The notes beneath the pieces were generated by a model. It saw only the letters and a list, made by a program, of their open reading frames with translations, searched no databases and was not told where the DNA came from. Positions 12,142-24,006 of a stretch of DNA of 64,000 bases are shown piece after piece (within the stretch, counting starts at the first letter, position 1; every line of letters begins with the position of its first letter). A program made the position numbers and the translations under genes. Origin of the DNA: Erythroxylum novogranatense. Lineage: Eukaryota; Streptophyta; Magnoliopsida; Malpighiales; Erythroxylaceae. Location of the stretch: contig CM057235.1 of the NCBI GenBank assembly GCA_029891385.1, forward strand, positions 17,855,620 through 17,919,619, written 5' to 3'.

Positions 12142-13290
12142 ATGTCACCTCGTAGAAGGACACGAGGAGTTCTGCAAGGATCAGTTGCACCTGACTCTCC
12201 GACAAGAGAGGAGAGTACTGATGAGTCGGTAACCCCAGGAAATGTTAAGGCTTCGGTAGGGCAAGGTAGTGAGCCCATTCAATCGCAGACACAGGAGTCG
12301 CCAGTTCTGCAGGAGCAAATGCCTCCGTTGAATCCGAGGATGTTCCAAGCCTTCACTCAGGCATTTGTCCAAACTATGGGTCAGATACCACAGCCTTCTA
12401 CTTTGGCCCAAACTAAGAAGCGGAAATAGTTTGATAAGTTGAGGAAGTATGGGGAAGTTGACTTCTATGGGATAACGGATCCAGAAGAAGCCGAGACTTA
12501 GTTGAGAAAGACCGAGAGGATATTAGATCAGATGGAGTGTGAGGATGATGAGAGGGTTGTGTATGCTGCAAGCTTGCTACAGGGAGATGCTCTACTTTAG
12601 TGGGAGAGTGTGCCAGGGAGCCAGATGAGACCGGTAAGGATGGCATGGAAGGACTTCTTAGCTGCTTATAAGAAGAAGTACTTATCTTAGGTGTACATTC
12701 AGCAAAAGCAGATGGAGTTTATGAGTCTCACCTAGAGGGAGATGACAGTGAGCGAGTATGAACATCGATTTACATAGCTATCCTGGTATGCAGCTGAGAT
12801 GATGATAAGTGAGATGGCTAAGTGTCGTAGGTTTGAATTGGGTTTGCATCTAGCCATCAGAGAGAAGGTAGTGGTGCAGAATTTTTGTGATTTTCAACAA
12901 CTGGTTGAAGCAGCACTAAGGGTTGAAAACATAGACAATATAAAGAGTGCCGTGAACAAGAAGAGAAAAGGGAGAGAACAGTTCAAGAGGGGAGGTGGTA
13001 CTCCTATGCCCGAAAGGAGTGCGAGGACCTTCCCTGGGCAATCTGAGGAGCGGGGCAATGGGGCCAGCAAATCCAAATCTATGAGGACTCCCACTTTTTC
13101 TCATCAAGCCTCTACAGCGGGAGGCAACAGAAGGGGAGAGGGAAATGCATCATCCATCCCTAAATGTGATCACTGCGGGAAACTCCATAGAGGAGAATGC
13201 TATAGATTGACATGAGCTTGCTTCAACTGTGGGGAAAAGGGGCATATGGCTAGAGAGTGCCCTTAGCATGCAAGACAAGAGAGAAGTCAT
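12142..13290 (+). pseudogene. Decayed gag, element 2
   Basis: One frame from ATG 12142 ('MSPRRRTRGVLQGS') reads through to the zinc knuckle with many stops, at about 12427, 12499, 12598, 12688, 12733, 12775, 13213 and 13264. Gag homology is clear: 'RILDQMECEDDERVVYAASL', 'EMTVSEYEHRFT', 'AKCRRFELGLHLAIREKV'. Two Cys-rich knuckles follow: 'CDHCGKLHRGEC' and 'CFNCGEKGHMARECP', the latter a canonical CCHC (C-x2-C-x4-H-x4-C). Most stops fit single C-to-T or G-to-A changes (CAG, TGG or CGA codons). The reading frame is otherwise free of indels, so decay was mainly by point mutation. Confidence 0.88.
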
Positions 13291-13384
13291 CGTGAGTTTC
13301 AAGAGATCTGGCTGGGGGGCACCAGACTGGCCAAGTGGGCAATTGATGCATTAAGAGGGTGAATCCTCGAGGAGACCAAGAGGA

Positions 13385-13660
13385 TGGGCACTAGCTCGGG
13401 TGTTTGCAATGACACGGGAGGATGTAGAAATTGCTCCAGAAGTTGTTACTGGTATGGTTAAATTATTTGATGCTGATATTGTTGTTTTGATTGATCCGAG
13501 GTCCACCCATTCATTTGTTTTGTTGGGTAGATCTATGTATGGTAGAGATTTGAGCCCATTGGATACTCCGCTGATGGTGAGTACTCCAATCAGCCAGTAT
13601 ATTATTATCAATCAAGTGTATAGAGAGTGTGAGCTATGTATTGGTGGGAACAACTAGTGG
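13385..13660 (+). pseudogene. Aspartyl protease remnant, element 2
   Basis: 'VFAMTREDVEIAPEVVTGM' leads into 'VLIDPRSTHSFV', the counterpart of the active 'LLDPGSTHSFV' in element 1. The Gly after Asp-Pro is Arg here, in a position that normally shapes the active-site turn. This segment is in a different frame from gag and from the following RT frame, so frameshifts lie on both sides (near 13300-13400 and 13630-13660). Confidence 0.8.
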
Positions 13661-15471
13661 TGGATCTAATGCCATTGAAGATGGGAGGATTGGATGTGAT
13701 TTTAGGTATGGACACATTAGAGAAGTACAATGCTCTTTTGGATTGTAAACAGAAGAAATTGGAATTCGAATTGGATAACGGTAGAAGAGTGGTATTTATA
13801 GGGGACAGAAAAGCAAACCCGCCTAGAATTGTTTCAGCTCTGACAGTAGAGAAGATGATGAGGAAGGGATGTGAGGCATTTTTGGCCTATGTGGTAGACA
13901 CAAGGGCAGATAGAGGGAAGCTAGAAGATATTCTTGTGGTCATGGAGTTCCCGGATTTCTTTCCCGAGAAATTACCAGGACTACCACCACCTAGGAAAAT
14001 TGAGTTTTCCATTGAGCTTCTTTCAGGTACTGCACCAATCTCAATTCCGCCTTACCGAATGGCTCGAACAGAATTGAATGAGCTTAAAGAGCAATTGAAG
14101 GAGTTATTAGAGAAATGTTACATTAGACCGAGCTCTTCACCTTGGGGAGCTCCAGTCCTTTTTGTGAAAAAGAAAGATGGGTCGTTGAGGATGTGTGTGG
14201 ATTATAGGAAGCTTAATAAGGTCACTGTCAAGAACAGATATCCGCTCCCACGCATAGATGATTTTTTTGATCAATTGCAAGGGGAAAAAGTCTTCTCCAA
14301 GATAGACTTGAGATCAGGTTACCACCAGTTGAGGATAAAGGAGTCTGATGTGCCAAAGACTGCTTTTAGAACACGATATGGGCATTTTAAGTTTTTAGTT
14401 ATGCCCTTCGGATTGACAAATGCCCCTGCAGCCTTTATGGACTTGATGAATCGAGTCTTTAAGTCTTTCTTGGACCAATTTATCATTGTCTTTATTGATG
14501 ATATCTTGATTTATTCCAAGAGTGATAAGGAGCACGAAGAGCATTTGAGGATTGCCTTGGAGACATTGAGGAAAAATGAATTGTATGCAAAATTTGACAA
14601 ATGTGAATTTTGGTTAAGGGAAGTGGTATTTCTTGGACATGTAATCTCAGAACAAGGAGTGCATGTGGATCTAAGGAAAATAGAAGCCGTGGTAAAATGG
14701 GAAGCACCTAAGAACATAGCAGAATTAAAGAGTTTCTTGGGTTTAACTAGATATTATCGGAGGTTTGTGGAGGGCTTTTCCATAATAGCAGCTCCACTTA
14801 CCAAATTGACAAGAAAAAATCAAAAGTTTGTGTGGACAGAGGAGTGTCAGAGCAGTTTTGAGTAATTGAAGAATAAGCTCACAACTGCACCGATCTTGAC
14901 TTTGCCTTCAGGTAGCAATGGGTATACAATGTATAGTGATGCCTCAAGGAAAGGATTGGGCTGTGTATTGATGCAAGGAGATAGAGTCATTGCTTACGCT
15001 TCTAGGCAATTAAAGCCTTATGAGATGAATTATCCTACACATGATTTGGAATTAGCTGCTATAATCTTTGCATTGAAAATATGGAGACACTACTTACATG
15101 GAGTCACTATCAGGGTGTTTACGGATCACAAAAGTCTCAAGTATCTGATCAGCCAGAAAGAGTTGAATCTGAGACAGAGAAGATGGTTAGAGCTGCTGAA
15201 AGATTATGATTTGATGATAAACTACCACCTGGGGAAGGCTAATGTAGTAGCGGATGCACTGAATAGAAAATCGACCATGGCACAGGTGGAGACAGTATAT
15301 GTTCCTTTGTTGAAGGAATTAGCCAAACTTTGGGTTACTTTAAGGCAAGATGAATATGGGAGCTTATTGGCTAACTTTAGGGTAAGGCTAATGTTAAATG
15401 AGAAGATTAAAGAATTGCAGAAACAGGATGAGCATTTGAGCAGGCTCAGAGAAGAGATTAAAAAAGGGTAA
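13636..15471 (+). pseudogene. Reverse transcriptase-RNase H, element 2, nearly open
   Basis: One frame with a single stop (14863-14865, in 'SSFE-stop-LKNKL') carries the end of protease ('[18 protein letters not shown]'), RT and RNase H. RT motifs are well kept: '[20 protein letters not shown]', '[13 protein letters not shown]', '[20 protein letters not shown]' and the catalytic '[14 protein letters not shown]'. RNase H has '[16 protein letters not shown]', '[18 protein letters not shown]' and '[14 protein letters not shown]'. The frame ends at a frameshift in an A6 run near 15460, after which integrase continues in the next frame. It is much better preserved than element 1 RT, which has lost its catalytic box. 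Confidence 0.93.
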
Positions 15472-16855
15472 ACCTTCGGGAATTGAGATAAGAGAAGATG
15501 GACTGATGGTGGTAGGAAACAGATTGTGTGTCCCGGACTCATTAGAGTTGAAAGATGAGATATTTGATGAGACGCACAATGCTCCATATGCAATGCATTC
15601 AGGGAGTACGAGAATGTATAAAGATTTGAAAGAACACTTTTGGTGGAAAGGAATGAAGAAGGGTATTGCAGAGTATGTTAGTAGATGCTTAATGTGTCAG
15701 GAAGTCAAGGCTGAGCACCAGGCACCTTCAGGCAAGCTTAAGCCTTTGTGTATTTCAGAATGGAAGTGGGAAAAGATCACGATGAATTTCTTGATGGGGT
15801 TGCCCAGAACCCACAGGAAACACGATACAATTTGGGTGATTGTGGATAGGTTAACCAAGTCAGCACATTTCTTGCCAATTAAGCAGATAGATTCCTTGAA
15901 TGCTTTGGCCAAACAATACATAGATGAGGTAGTCATGCTTCATGGGATTCCGAGTTCTATAGTTTATGATAGAGATTCGAGGTTCACCTCCAGGTTTTGG
16001 GAAAGCTTACAGGAGGCTTTGGGAACTAAGTTACACTTTAGTACAGCTTTTCATCCACATACTGATGGACAATCAGAGAGAACAATACGGACTCTGGAGG
16101 CAATGTTGAGAGCTTGTGTTATGGATTTTAAAGGTTCATGGGATGATCATTTGCCTTTAATTGAGTTTGCTTATAACAATCTCTATCACTCGGGAATTCA
16201 AATGGCACCTTATGAAGCATTGTATGATAGGAGGTGCAAAACTCCCATTTATTGGGATGAGGAAGGCAAAAGAAAACTTGTAGGGCCTGAGTTGGTGCAA
16301 GTTACAGTTGATAAGATCAAATTGGTGAAGCAGAGAATTAAAGCAGCTCAAGACAGAATGAAGAGTTATGAGGATGGCCATAGAAGAGAGATGGAATTTG
16401 AAGTTGGAGACAAAGTGTTTCTTAGAGCTTCTCCATGGAAGGGAGTGTTGAGATTTGGTAAGAAGGGTAAGCTTAGTCCGAGGTATATAGGCCCGTATGA
16501 GATCATTGAGAAGATCGGGCCTTTAGCCTATAAGTTAGCTTTGCCACCAGAATTGTTTAAGATTCATAATGTCTTTCATGTATCGATGTTGAGAAGGTAT
16601 CGATCCGATCCATCACATATAGTTCAACCTTCAGATGTTCAGTTAAGGGAGGATTTGACTTATGAGGAGCAACCCGTGGAAATTTTGGACACCAAAGAAA
16701 AGGTCCTCAGGAACAAAAATGTTCAGTTAGTCAAATTTCTTTGGAGAAACCATTCAACGGAGGAGGCTACATGGGAGCCTTTGGAAGCAATGAAGGAAAA
16801 GTATCCATACCTCTTTGTGAACTCAGGTAAAAATTTTGAAGTCGAAATTCTTTAA
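15472..16855 (+). pseudogene. Integrase with chromodomain, element 2
   Basis: The frame is open to the natural end at 16855. Zinc-binding region: 'HNAPYAMHSGSTRMY' and 'CLMCQEVKAEHQ'. Core: 'TMNFLMGLPRT', 'VYDRDSRFTSRFW', 'QSERTIRTLEAM'. The first catalytic Asp is Asn here (compare 'TMDFIVGL' in element 1), a single G-to-A change that should kill strand transfer. GPY/F: 'LSPRYIGPYEII'. The chromodomain is complete: 'YEEQPVEILDTKEKVLRNK', 'VKFLWRNHSTEEATWEPLE', 'YPYLF'. Its position and sequence mark a Tekay-type chromovirus. The frame is offset from the RT frame by the A6 indel near 15460. Confidence 0.93.
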
Positions 16856-16867
16856 GGAGGAGAGAAT
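16854..16867 (+). other. Polypurine tract, element 2
   Basis: 'aaggaggagagaat' lies directly before the LTR start at 16868 and overlaps the integrase stop region. Confidence 0.75.
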
Positions 16868-17741
16868 TGTTGGACCCCGAAAGTTTTTCAGTTATTATCA
16901 ATTTATTAGTTTAATGATTCAGTTATGTTCAGTTTGTTTGGTTGGTTATTTAGTTATTTTTTATTTTATTGGGCCATTAAGTCTAGTAAGCATCAAAAGA
17001 GATTAGGAATTGATGAAATTAAAGTATAAATGTAGTAAGAATGCATGAGGGGTAATCTTGCTATATCACTTAAACCTTTAAGTTTTAAGGCAAGTGGAAG
17101 GGCATAAGGGCCATTTTACAAGCTTTAAGAGTGTAAATTAGAAGAAGTGATTTGTCTTGTATGAGAAGACAGTGTCGTGGATGTGAGGAGAAAAGAAGAA
17201 GAGAAGAAAGCCAAGCTAGGGTTTTGGAGAATTTGAAGAATTTGAAGCATCTCCTAGTAAGTATAAGCATTAATTGGATGAATGAACCTTATTTAGTGAT
17301 AGTTAGGAGTGAAAAATGGGGTTGAATGTGTGTAGGACGTTATTGTTGAATGGTGTACGAAAATGTGGTAATCTTATTGGGTTAATGATTATATTGTGTT
17401 TGTGACTGATTTTGGGTTGGAATGAGCTTAGAAATGAAGTAGGAATGATGGTTTAGGGTTAAGATGAATTATATTTGAAATATGGGAGGTATATGGTTGA
17501 AGGATGTGGGAAAAACAAGTTTTTAGATGATTTTGGGCTCGCACTTCGTGACGTGCTCATGCGTACGTCGCGGCGTGCGCCAGCATCCTCGTCGCGGAGT
17601 GCGCCCATTTTTTCTGCACAAATATCCTTCGGTATTTTGGGCATAACTTTTACTGTAGATGTCCAAATGAGGTGATTTTTGCTTCGTTGTAAACTAGAGA
17701 CATAGGGCTACAGGTTTTATGAAGAAAGTAAGTTTTTAATC
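16868..17741 (+). mobile_element. 3' LTR (B-type) of element 2, first part
   Basis: It starts 'tgttggaccccgaaag', the same start as the reverse-strand solo LTR ending at 28780. It includes a CG-rich palindrome cluster (17536-17607) absent from A-type LTRs, and 'gagacatagggctacagg' near 17698. At 17741 it is interrupted by a solo A-type LTR and resumes at 21939. The first copy of the TSD is 17737-17741. Confidence 0.82.
17536..17607 (+). repeat. CG-rich palindrome cluster in B-type LTR
   Basis: Decayed units of the type 'cgtcgcg(g/a)cg' (for example 'acgtcgcggcgtgc') lie in an otherwise AT-rich LTR. The better preserved version is in the reverse-strand copy at 27960-28155. Confidence 0.7.
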
Positions 17742-20700
17742 TGTAACATCCCACCCTCAATTGGAAGGGTAAAATAGTAAATTTGACATAGGATGGAATA
17801 GATTTGAAGTGCATAGGACTGTTCATGCATAATAGGATTGGTCCACAATCATATTTGTGCACATGAAATTACTGTACAAGCATACATGATATTCCCGGTT
17901 TGCGTGCCTAAGATAATTTTCTTAGGATTAACGTGGTTAATGGGTTTGAAAAATTATTTTGAGTGCGCCATAAATTGTTTTCTATTTTAAGGGATTTTTA
18001 GGAATTTTTCTGGATTTTTCCGAAAAAAATTCCCTGACCGGAAAAAAAAAATCACCAAGTGGCGAACCGGTTGATTTTCCACTGTTATTTGGGACTAAAC
18101 TAGTAAATATCTTGGTGGGGCCCATAAAGGGACCCTTAAAATTAGTAGGAACCGAAATTTGGGTGGAGATTTATTGTTATTTGGATTAATTTATATCAAA
18201 GACCCTTTCTTTGACTTTTCTTTTACATTTGGCCTAATGGCCTTTTGCCACCTTTCCCCTTCTTTTAATGCCTAATTAATTGCTTTCTTGGTTTGCTCAT
18301 TTCCCTCACTCGGTTATGCCTTAAGAAAAGCATGAAAAGAGGACTTGGTTGCTTATGTTTTCATTATCCACCAAAACTTGCTCCTTGCTTTGGCCTCTCC
18401 ATTGTTTTCTCTTCTTTCTTCTTTAAGAAAATCCTAAAACCTTAAGAGCTTCTCCATACAACCAAGTTGTTGTCTTGCCATGGAGAACTTACACTTGCAT
18501 AAGTGTTAGAGGAAGTGGTGAGAAAGTTAAGCAAAGAGTTGAAAAGAAGTGAAGGTTGGAAGCTAATTAGGTAAGTAAATGAATCAAGCTTTATATGATG
18601 TTTTAATGATGTTTCTATTAGGAATTGAATGCCATAGTAGTTAGGAGTTTTTAGTGGGAGGGCTAGTGTATTTATTATGATGATGGATGCATTAAATTGA
18701 TGTATATTATGGCTTGAATTAATGGGTATAAGGTTAGGGTTGGTTATGAATTGAAAGTAGGATGATTGATGCATGGTTTTAACTTGATTTTGATGGCATA
18801 TTGATCATTGATTTTACTTGGAAATGAAGAAGTGTGTGCTGCCAATTTTTGTGTATTATCCCTAGTACATGTATGAATGGTATAAGAACTGATTTGTGTT
18901 CCTTTGGATGTTTAATGATGTGTTAAAGGCATTGGAAATGATAGAAACTAAGATTGGACCAAATCTGGAAATTTAGGGTTTTAATTGATTGTACTGTTTT
19001 GATCATAACTCATTGTATAGGAATGCAAATGAGGTGATATTTGTGGCCAATTAAACTTTGGGATGTTAGCTACATATTTGTGTGAAATAGGTGTTATCAA
19101 ATTGTAACTCTAAGAGGTTGAAATTTGGCTTGGAAAGTTACTGTTTTGACTTAGGTGAACAGTATCTGGATTAATAACCTGATTGTTTTGATGATTTTTC
19201 TAAATTAATTGAGAAGGAATTAGGACAAATGGACTAAATGAAAGTTGAAGCCTATTCAGTTAGCTTTCCAATGCCACTGATTTTGTAATTTTTCGATTTT
19301 TCTATTAGGAGTTATGGACTGATGATTGTTGGCTGTTTTTATGCATTGAATGAAACCTAGCTGGAATGTCAAATTTGGTGTCCATTCAGATTAGGAGGAA
19401 TTTTAGTAATTTTTGTGCATTGAATTGGTGTTGGAAATCTACTGAAGGGTTTTATATGACACATTCATATTGAAAATGGTGTATGGCATATAATTTCTGG
19501 AAATCAGATGTGGGAGTTATGGATTTTCACAATTTGAACCTACATTGTGATGTTAATTGCTGATTCGGTCAGAAACTTGCATAACAGATTTGACACTGTT
19601 AGAGGCTGAATTGGAGTCTGGTTATTTCATGAAGAATTGAAGTTTGAGATTTTATCTTTTCAGGGATATAAATTGGTGATTTGTTTGACTTGTATACAGG
19701 GAGATATGATTGATAGAAAGTTACTGCTCAAATTGAGTGATTTCAGGGACAGCAACTTAGAGTGAATTATTTGACCTAGTTAGCAAGGGAATTGAAATTT
19801 GGGTTGTTTCATGAAAGTTGTAGATAACATTGTGATATTAATGAGCATATTTATTGTATAATTTTTGACTGCATAGAATGAAAGATAGTGAATTTCCAAT
19901 GACTGTTCTGTTTTAGGAATTGAATGTGTGGGCAGTAGCTTACATTGGATGTTTGACACCCTTAGGGGTGAAATTGATTTTTCTGGACTAAAGGAAACTT
20001 GTAGAGGGTTTCATTAATTTTCCAATGAGATATGGTTTGTATTTTTCTGAATTGTGTAGAATAAGTTATGATTTATTGAATTTCGGTTAAAAGAAAGGGA
20101 AAAAGAGTAGGAAATAGGGCAATATATATATATATATATTAATCGTTGAATTTTGGTTTCTTTCGTGAATAAATTTTCCGTCCGACATCCAATTGACCTG
20201 ATTCTTGAGGCATCGGATTCGTAGAATATTGAATTTCATTTTCTGAGAGATTGGAAATTTTTGGACGGAAAATTGACGTGAGTCTGGGTAAAAGTCTGTG
20301 TAATCACTGTTTTGTTTAATTGGGGACCTATAGAGGTCCGATTTGCGCACCGTCAGCGCCATTAGATTTCTAATTTTTAGACGGATTTTTTTGATTGAAA
20401 AAAAAGAGATTAGGGTCGGGAATATCATGAACATGCATTGTCCTTATTCTATATTTGTGCATAAATGGGAATTTTTATGCAAAGTGATTAATGTGTGCAT
20501 ATGGCATAAATTGGTAGTGCAGGATCGGGCGTTCTCAGAAATTGGAAACCAATGCAAATCTGGAGCGTACTGTGAGTAGACCTAGATGGTCTTATTTATT
20601 GGTTATTTGCTTTTGTTATATGTTGAATGTGTATTGATTTATTTTATTGATTGTGATTAAATATGGGTTCCGGACAGGAGGTCCGATGATTGATTATGTA

Positions 20701-21933
20701 TTGGAAACTGCGTTATTGAAGTGTTCCTTGAATGTGAATGGGATGACCTAAGTGTATATATTGAGATTGTTAAAATGTCTTGCATGCATAATTGCACATA
20801 AATGAAATGTGACTTCTTAATTGATGTCGAATGCGGGACTACGGTCCGATGATAGTAATTATGATTGACTGAGCGTATGCAAATATGCATAAGACATTCC
20901 ACTGCATGAATACATGAAAGATAATGAGAGTTGGGACTAGAGTAGTCAACAATGAGTGAAAAGAGCTTCGTGCTCAGATACTGATTCAGAGCCTCAGGCT
21001 CAACGACAATGAGCCCTTTATGGGACAGTTTACAATGAGCCCTTTATGGGACAGTTTACAATGAACCCTATATGGGACAGTTTCAATGAGCCCGATATCC
21101 ATGGGTACGGGACAGTTTAGACACTCGGTCACGACAAAGTAATGAAATGAAAAGTGGGTCTCATGCACATATGCATAACATAATTGATTTGATTGTATGG
21201 AATGAGAATGGTTGAATTACTTGTATTGAATGAGACTGCAACACTGTATTGAATGGGAATGTGACATTGTGTTGAATGGGAATGATAAATTTGATTGAAT
21301 GATCGATTTGATTATATTGAATATGACATTGTATCGACATAATGAAAATATGAAACTGTATGTGAATGTGAGTTGTGAAAGGGAATATGAAATGTGACTT
21401 AATGGAAATGAAAGTATGTGTTATATGTTATGGGATTGGGTGAACCATCGATGATGGTCACTCACTGAGTTCGCAAAACTCACCCAAAATTTGCATCTAT
21501 TTTTCAGGTCTTGAAGAATACCCGTTTGACACGGAGTATGTCTCTTGTAAGCAAGTGAAGGATAGAGGTCGGGATCGATTAAATGTTCTGCATTAGTGTC
21601 TTATCGAATTGTATTCCGCAATCATTGTGCAATAATGCTTTGTATTTATAATGAGCCATTGTGGTTTTATTGTTTTACATTGACTGATTGTAATATTATT
21701 ATTGGATGACTGTAATAACTGAAAATGATTAATTGTAAACATGGGCTCAAGTTTCGTACTGTTTATGTCGCGTTAATGAATGGTTTAAAAAATAATAATA
21801 ATAATAATAATAAGAGGAGAAAATGTTATACTGAGTTTTATACTAAGTGATGTAGCACGCCACCCTCGCGGGGCACGGACCTGGATATCACCGTCGATGT
21901 CGGGTTCGGGTCATACGGGAGTGGGGTGTTACA
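17742..21933 (+). mobile_element. Solo A-type LTR (4192 bp), TSD taatc
   Basis: It starts 'tgtaacatcccaccctcaat' and ends 'gagtggggtgttaca'. The flanks are 'taatc' at 17737-17741 and 'taatc' at 21934-21938, a perfect 5 bp TSD. No internal domain is present, so it is a solo LTR left by LTR-LTR recombination. It contains (ta)n at about 20126, an (ata)n-like run near 21790, a 26 bp tandem repeat ('aatgagccctttatgggaca') at 21008-21084, and the hairpin cluster typical of this LTR family. It sits inside the 3' LTR of element 2 and is therefore younger than that LTR. Confidence 0.93.
21008..21084 (+). repeat. 26 bp tandem repeat inside the solo LTR
   Basis: Two identical units followed by a third with changes (a-for-g and a-for-t) carry 'gagccctttatgggacag'. 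A fourth diverged form with an insertion follows to about 21119. Each unit pairs internally (gagccc/gggac). Confidence 0.8.
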
Positions 21934-21938
21934 TAATC

Positions 21939-22588
21939 AGTGTTTGAAGATCTCAAATTTTGGATGGAAGTTGAGTATAGATTATAGTGTTAGCACTTTT
22001 GAGTTTCAAAGCTTTATGAATTTCCTTTGAATGTTGTTTGAATGAGAACTTGGTTTGTTATAGGAAACCAAGCAGACCTAATCCAATCGCAAGAGGAAGG
22101 ACAACATTGAACTTGGATTATCAAGCGATATTTGGTAGATAATATATTTATAGTTGTTGTGTATGGGCAAATTGTCTTACTTGCTTGCTTGCATGTGTGA
22201 CATTGCTTGTTTTGAATTATAGAAATTGTTGAAAATGCATTGTGATTGTGATCATGTATTGCCTTAAAAAATATCATGGCATTTTGTATGAATGAAAAGA
22301 TGAAGAAGCATGATGAGCATGAAAAGTATGAATGTGTATGAAATGAGTTAAGCATTGACATTTGATTATGTTTGGGCAAGAGAGGAACGTTTTGTTAGTC
22401 ACGTGCACGTCGACATATAGCCTTCTCCTGCTTGCTCGCTTGAGGCCACGAGATCCTGAGAAATCGGACTCGTTTTGTTCACGGTATAAACTTTGGTTTA
22501 TCTGTTTTGTTCCACAGAACTCTCGAGCCATTTGTTGTGCATTTCATTATTGATTTGTTAGGCATGATGCATAATTAATTGTTATGTT
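21939..22588 (+). mobile_element. 3' LTR (B-type) of element 2, second part, truncated
   Basis: This continues the LTR interrupted at 17741. 'gcacgtcgacatatagcc' (22405-22422) and 'actctcgagccatttgttgtg' match the reverse-strand B LTR. Homology fades by about 22580, roughly 570 bp short of the full 2.1 kb LTR, and Athila integrase starts at about 22590. The junction is most simply a deletion. Confidence 0.7.
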
Positions 22589-22589
22589 G

Positions 22590-23345
22590 TGATGAAGAAA
22601 TTACATGATAGTAAGGTGGTTCAAAAGTTCATCAAGAATATCTTTACAAGATTTGGGGTACTTAATGGAGGGAGCCATTTTTGCAACAAATCGTTTGAGG
22701 CTCTTCTAAAAAGATATAATATTCATCATAGAGTGGCGACTCCTTACCACCCCAAACTAGTGGCCAAGTGGAGGTGGTGAATAGAGAATTAAAGAAGATT
22801 TTGGAGAAGGTAGTGACTACCTCAATAAAGGATTGGTTATTGAAGCTAGATGACACCTTATACGCTTACAGGATAGCATTCAAGACACCTATAGTAACCA
22901 CTCCATATAGACTTATGTATGACAAGGCATGCCATCTACCTTTGGAGTTGGAGCATCGGGCCTGTTAGGTTGTTAAAAAGTTGAACATGGATTGGAAGCT
23001 AGTAGGTGAGAAGAGATTGTTACAACTTGATGAATTGGAAGAGTTAAGCTTTGATGCTTATGAAAATGCCAAGTTGTACAAGGAAAGAACAAACAAATGG
23101 CATGATGCTTACATCAAAAAGAAAGAGTTTAAGAGTGGGGACTTAGTACTTTTGTTCAATTCATGACTTCGATTATTTTATGAAAAGATCAAGTCAAGAT
23201 GGAGTGGACCCTTCAAAGTCCTTTAATTGTTTCCCCTTAGAGCTTTGGAGTTAGAAAATGACAAGAGTGAAGCATTCAAGGTCAGTGGGCATAGATGCAA
23301 GCCATACTATGGAGGGACATCCTCACAAGAAAGGGAAATCATCGC
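22590..23345 (+). pseudogene. Athila-type integrase C-terminal fragment
   Basis: Readable blocks are 'VVQKFIKNIFTRFG', 'GGSHFCNKSFEALLKRYNIH', 'HRVATPYHP', '[19 protein letters not shown]', '[17 protein letters not shown]', '[14 protein letters not shown]', 'KERTNKWHDAYIKKKEF' and 'SRWSGPF'. This is the integrase core and C-terminus of non-chromovirus Ty3/gypsy elements of the Athila group. The residues around the second catalytic Asp are deleted or changed ('RFGVLNGGSHF'). Frameshifts lie near 22760 and stops at 22966-22968 and 23164-23166. Everything 5' of this (gag, protease, RT) is missing. Confidence 0.85.
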
Positions 23346-23623
23346 TTTCCTTTCTTCCACTCCTTCATGAATGCATTATGTAATGGTCAAGCTAATGACC
23401 TTAACTTAGCATGTTTACCTTTATTTTATTTGTCTTTGTTTACTTGTTTGTTTGATTTGTTTAGTTTTGATTATGTTTGGTTTGAATTTTGTTTGAGTTT
23501 TAACTTGTATTCTCTTTAATTACCTTTTTGGTTAGTTTATTTATATGTGTTTGTTGGTTGCTTGAATGTTGGGAATGCATGCTAAACCTAGAAGAAGGCT
23601 AAAAAGTTAGAAAAGTTGGAGTG
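23346..23623 (+). other. Athila pol-env spacer, non-coding
   Basis: T-rich sequence between the integrase end and the palindrome block. I see no further coding homology. Athila elements normally have a spacer here ahead of an env-like frame. Confidence 0.5.
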
Positions 23624-23763
23624 CCCACGATCGTAAGAATGGGTCTATTTCCCACGATCATGGGAAGGCTCTCCATAAACTTTCTGGAGCCTTAACCCAC
23701 GATTGTGGGAATCACTGGGATTCCCACGATCATGGAAATCACAAGGATTCCTATGATTGTGAG
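23624..23763 (+). repeat. Array of CCCACGATCGTGGG palindromes, copy 1
   Basis: Units start at 23624, 23651, 23696 and 23723, with a decayed fifth near 23748. The best are 'cccacgatcatggg' and 'cccacgattgtggg'. Spacing is 27, 45 and 27 bp. A related block with the same intervening words ('aaactttct', 'ttaacccacgat', 'cacaaggat') lies in the LTR at 28945-29056. Confidence 0.85.
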
Positions 23764-24006
23764 ATCCTTTGATGAAAGATTTAAAAAAAAACTTCCTCTT
23801 TCTTCTTTTTTCTTCATCTTCTCACTCTCTCTCACTCTTAAGCCGACTTCCACTAACCCTAACCTAAAAAATCCTTCATCTTTTCCCTAAATCTTGGTAT
23901 TATCTCCATTTTTCCATCATTATTCACTTCTTTAACACTTATTACACATTACCCATTCACGAATACAAGAATTTGGTGAGTTTTTATTTCTTTCTCTCTC
24001 TAAAAC

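Noticed and set aside
22014..22379. 121-codon minus-strand frame
   Set aside because: Antisense to B-type LTR sequence, no homology.
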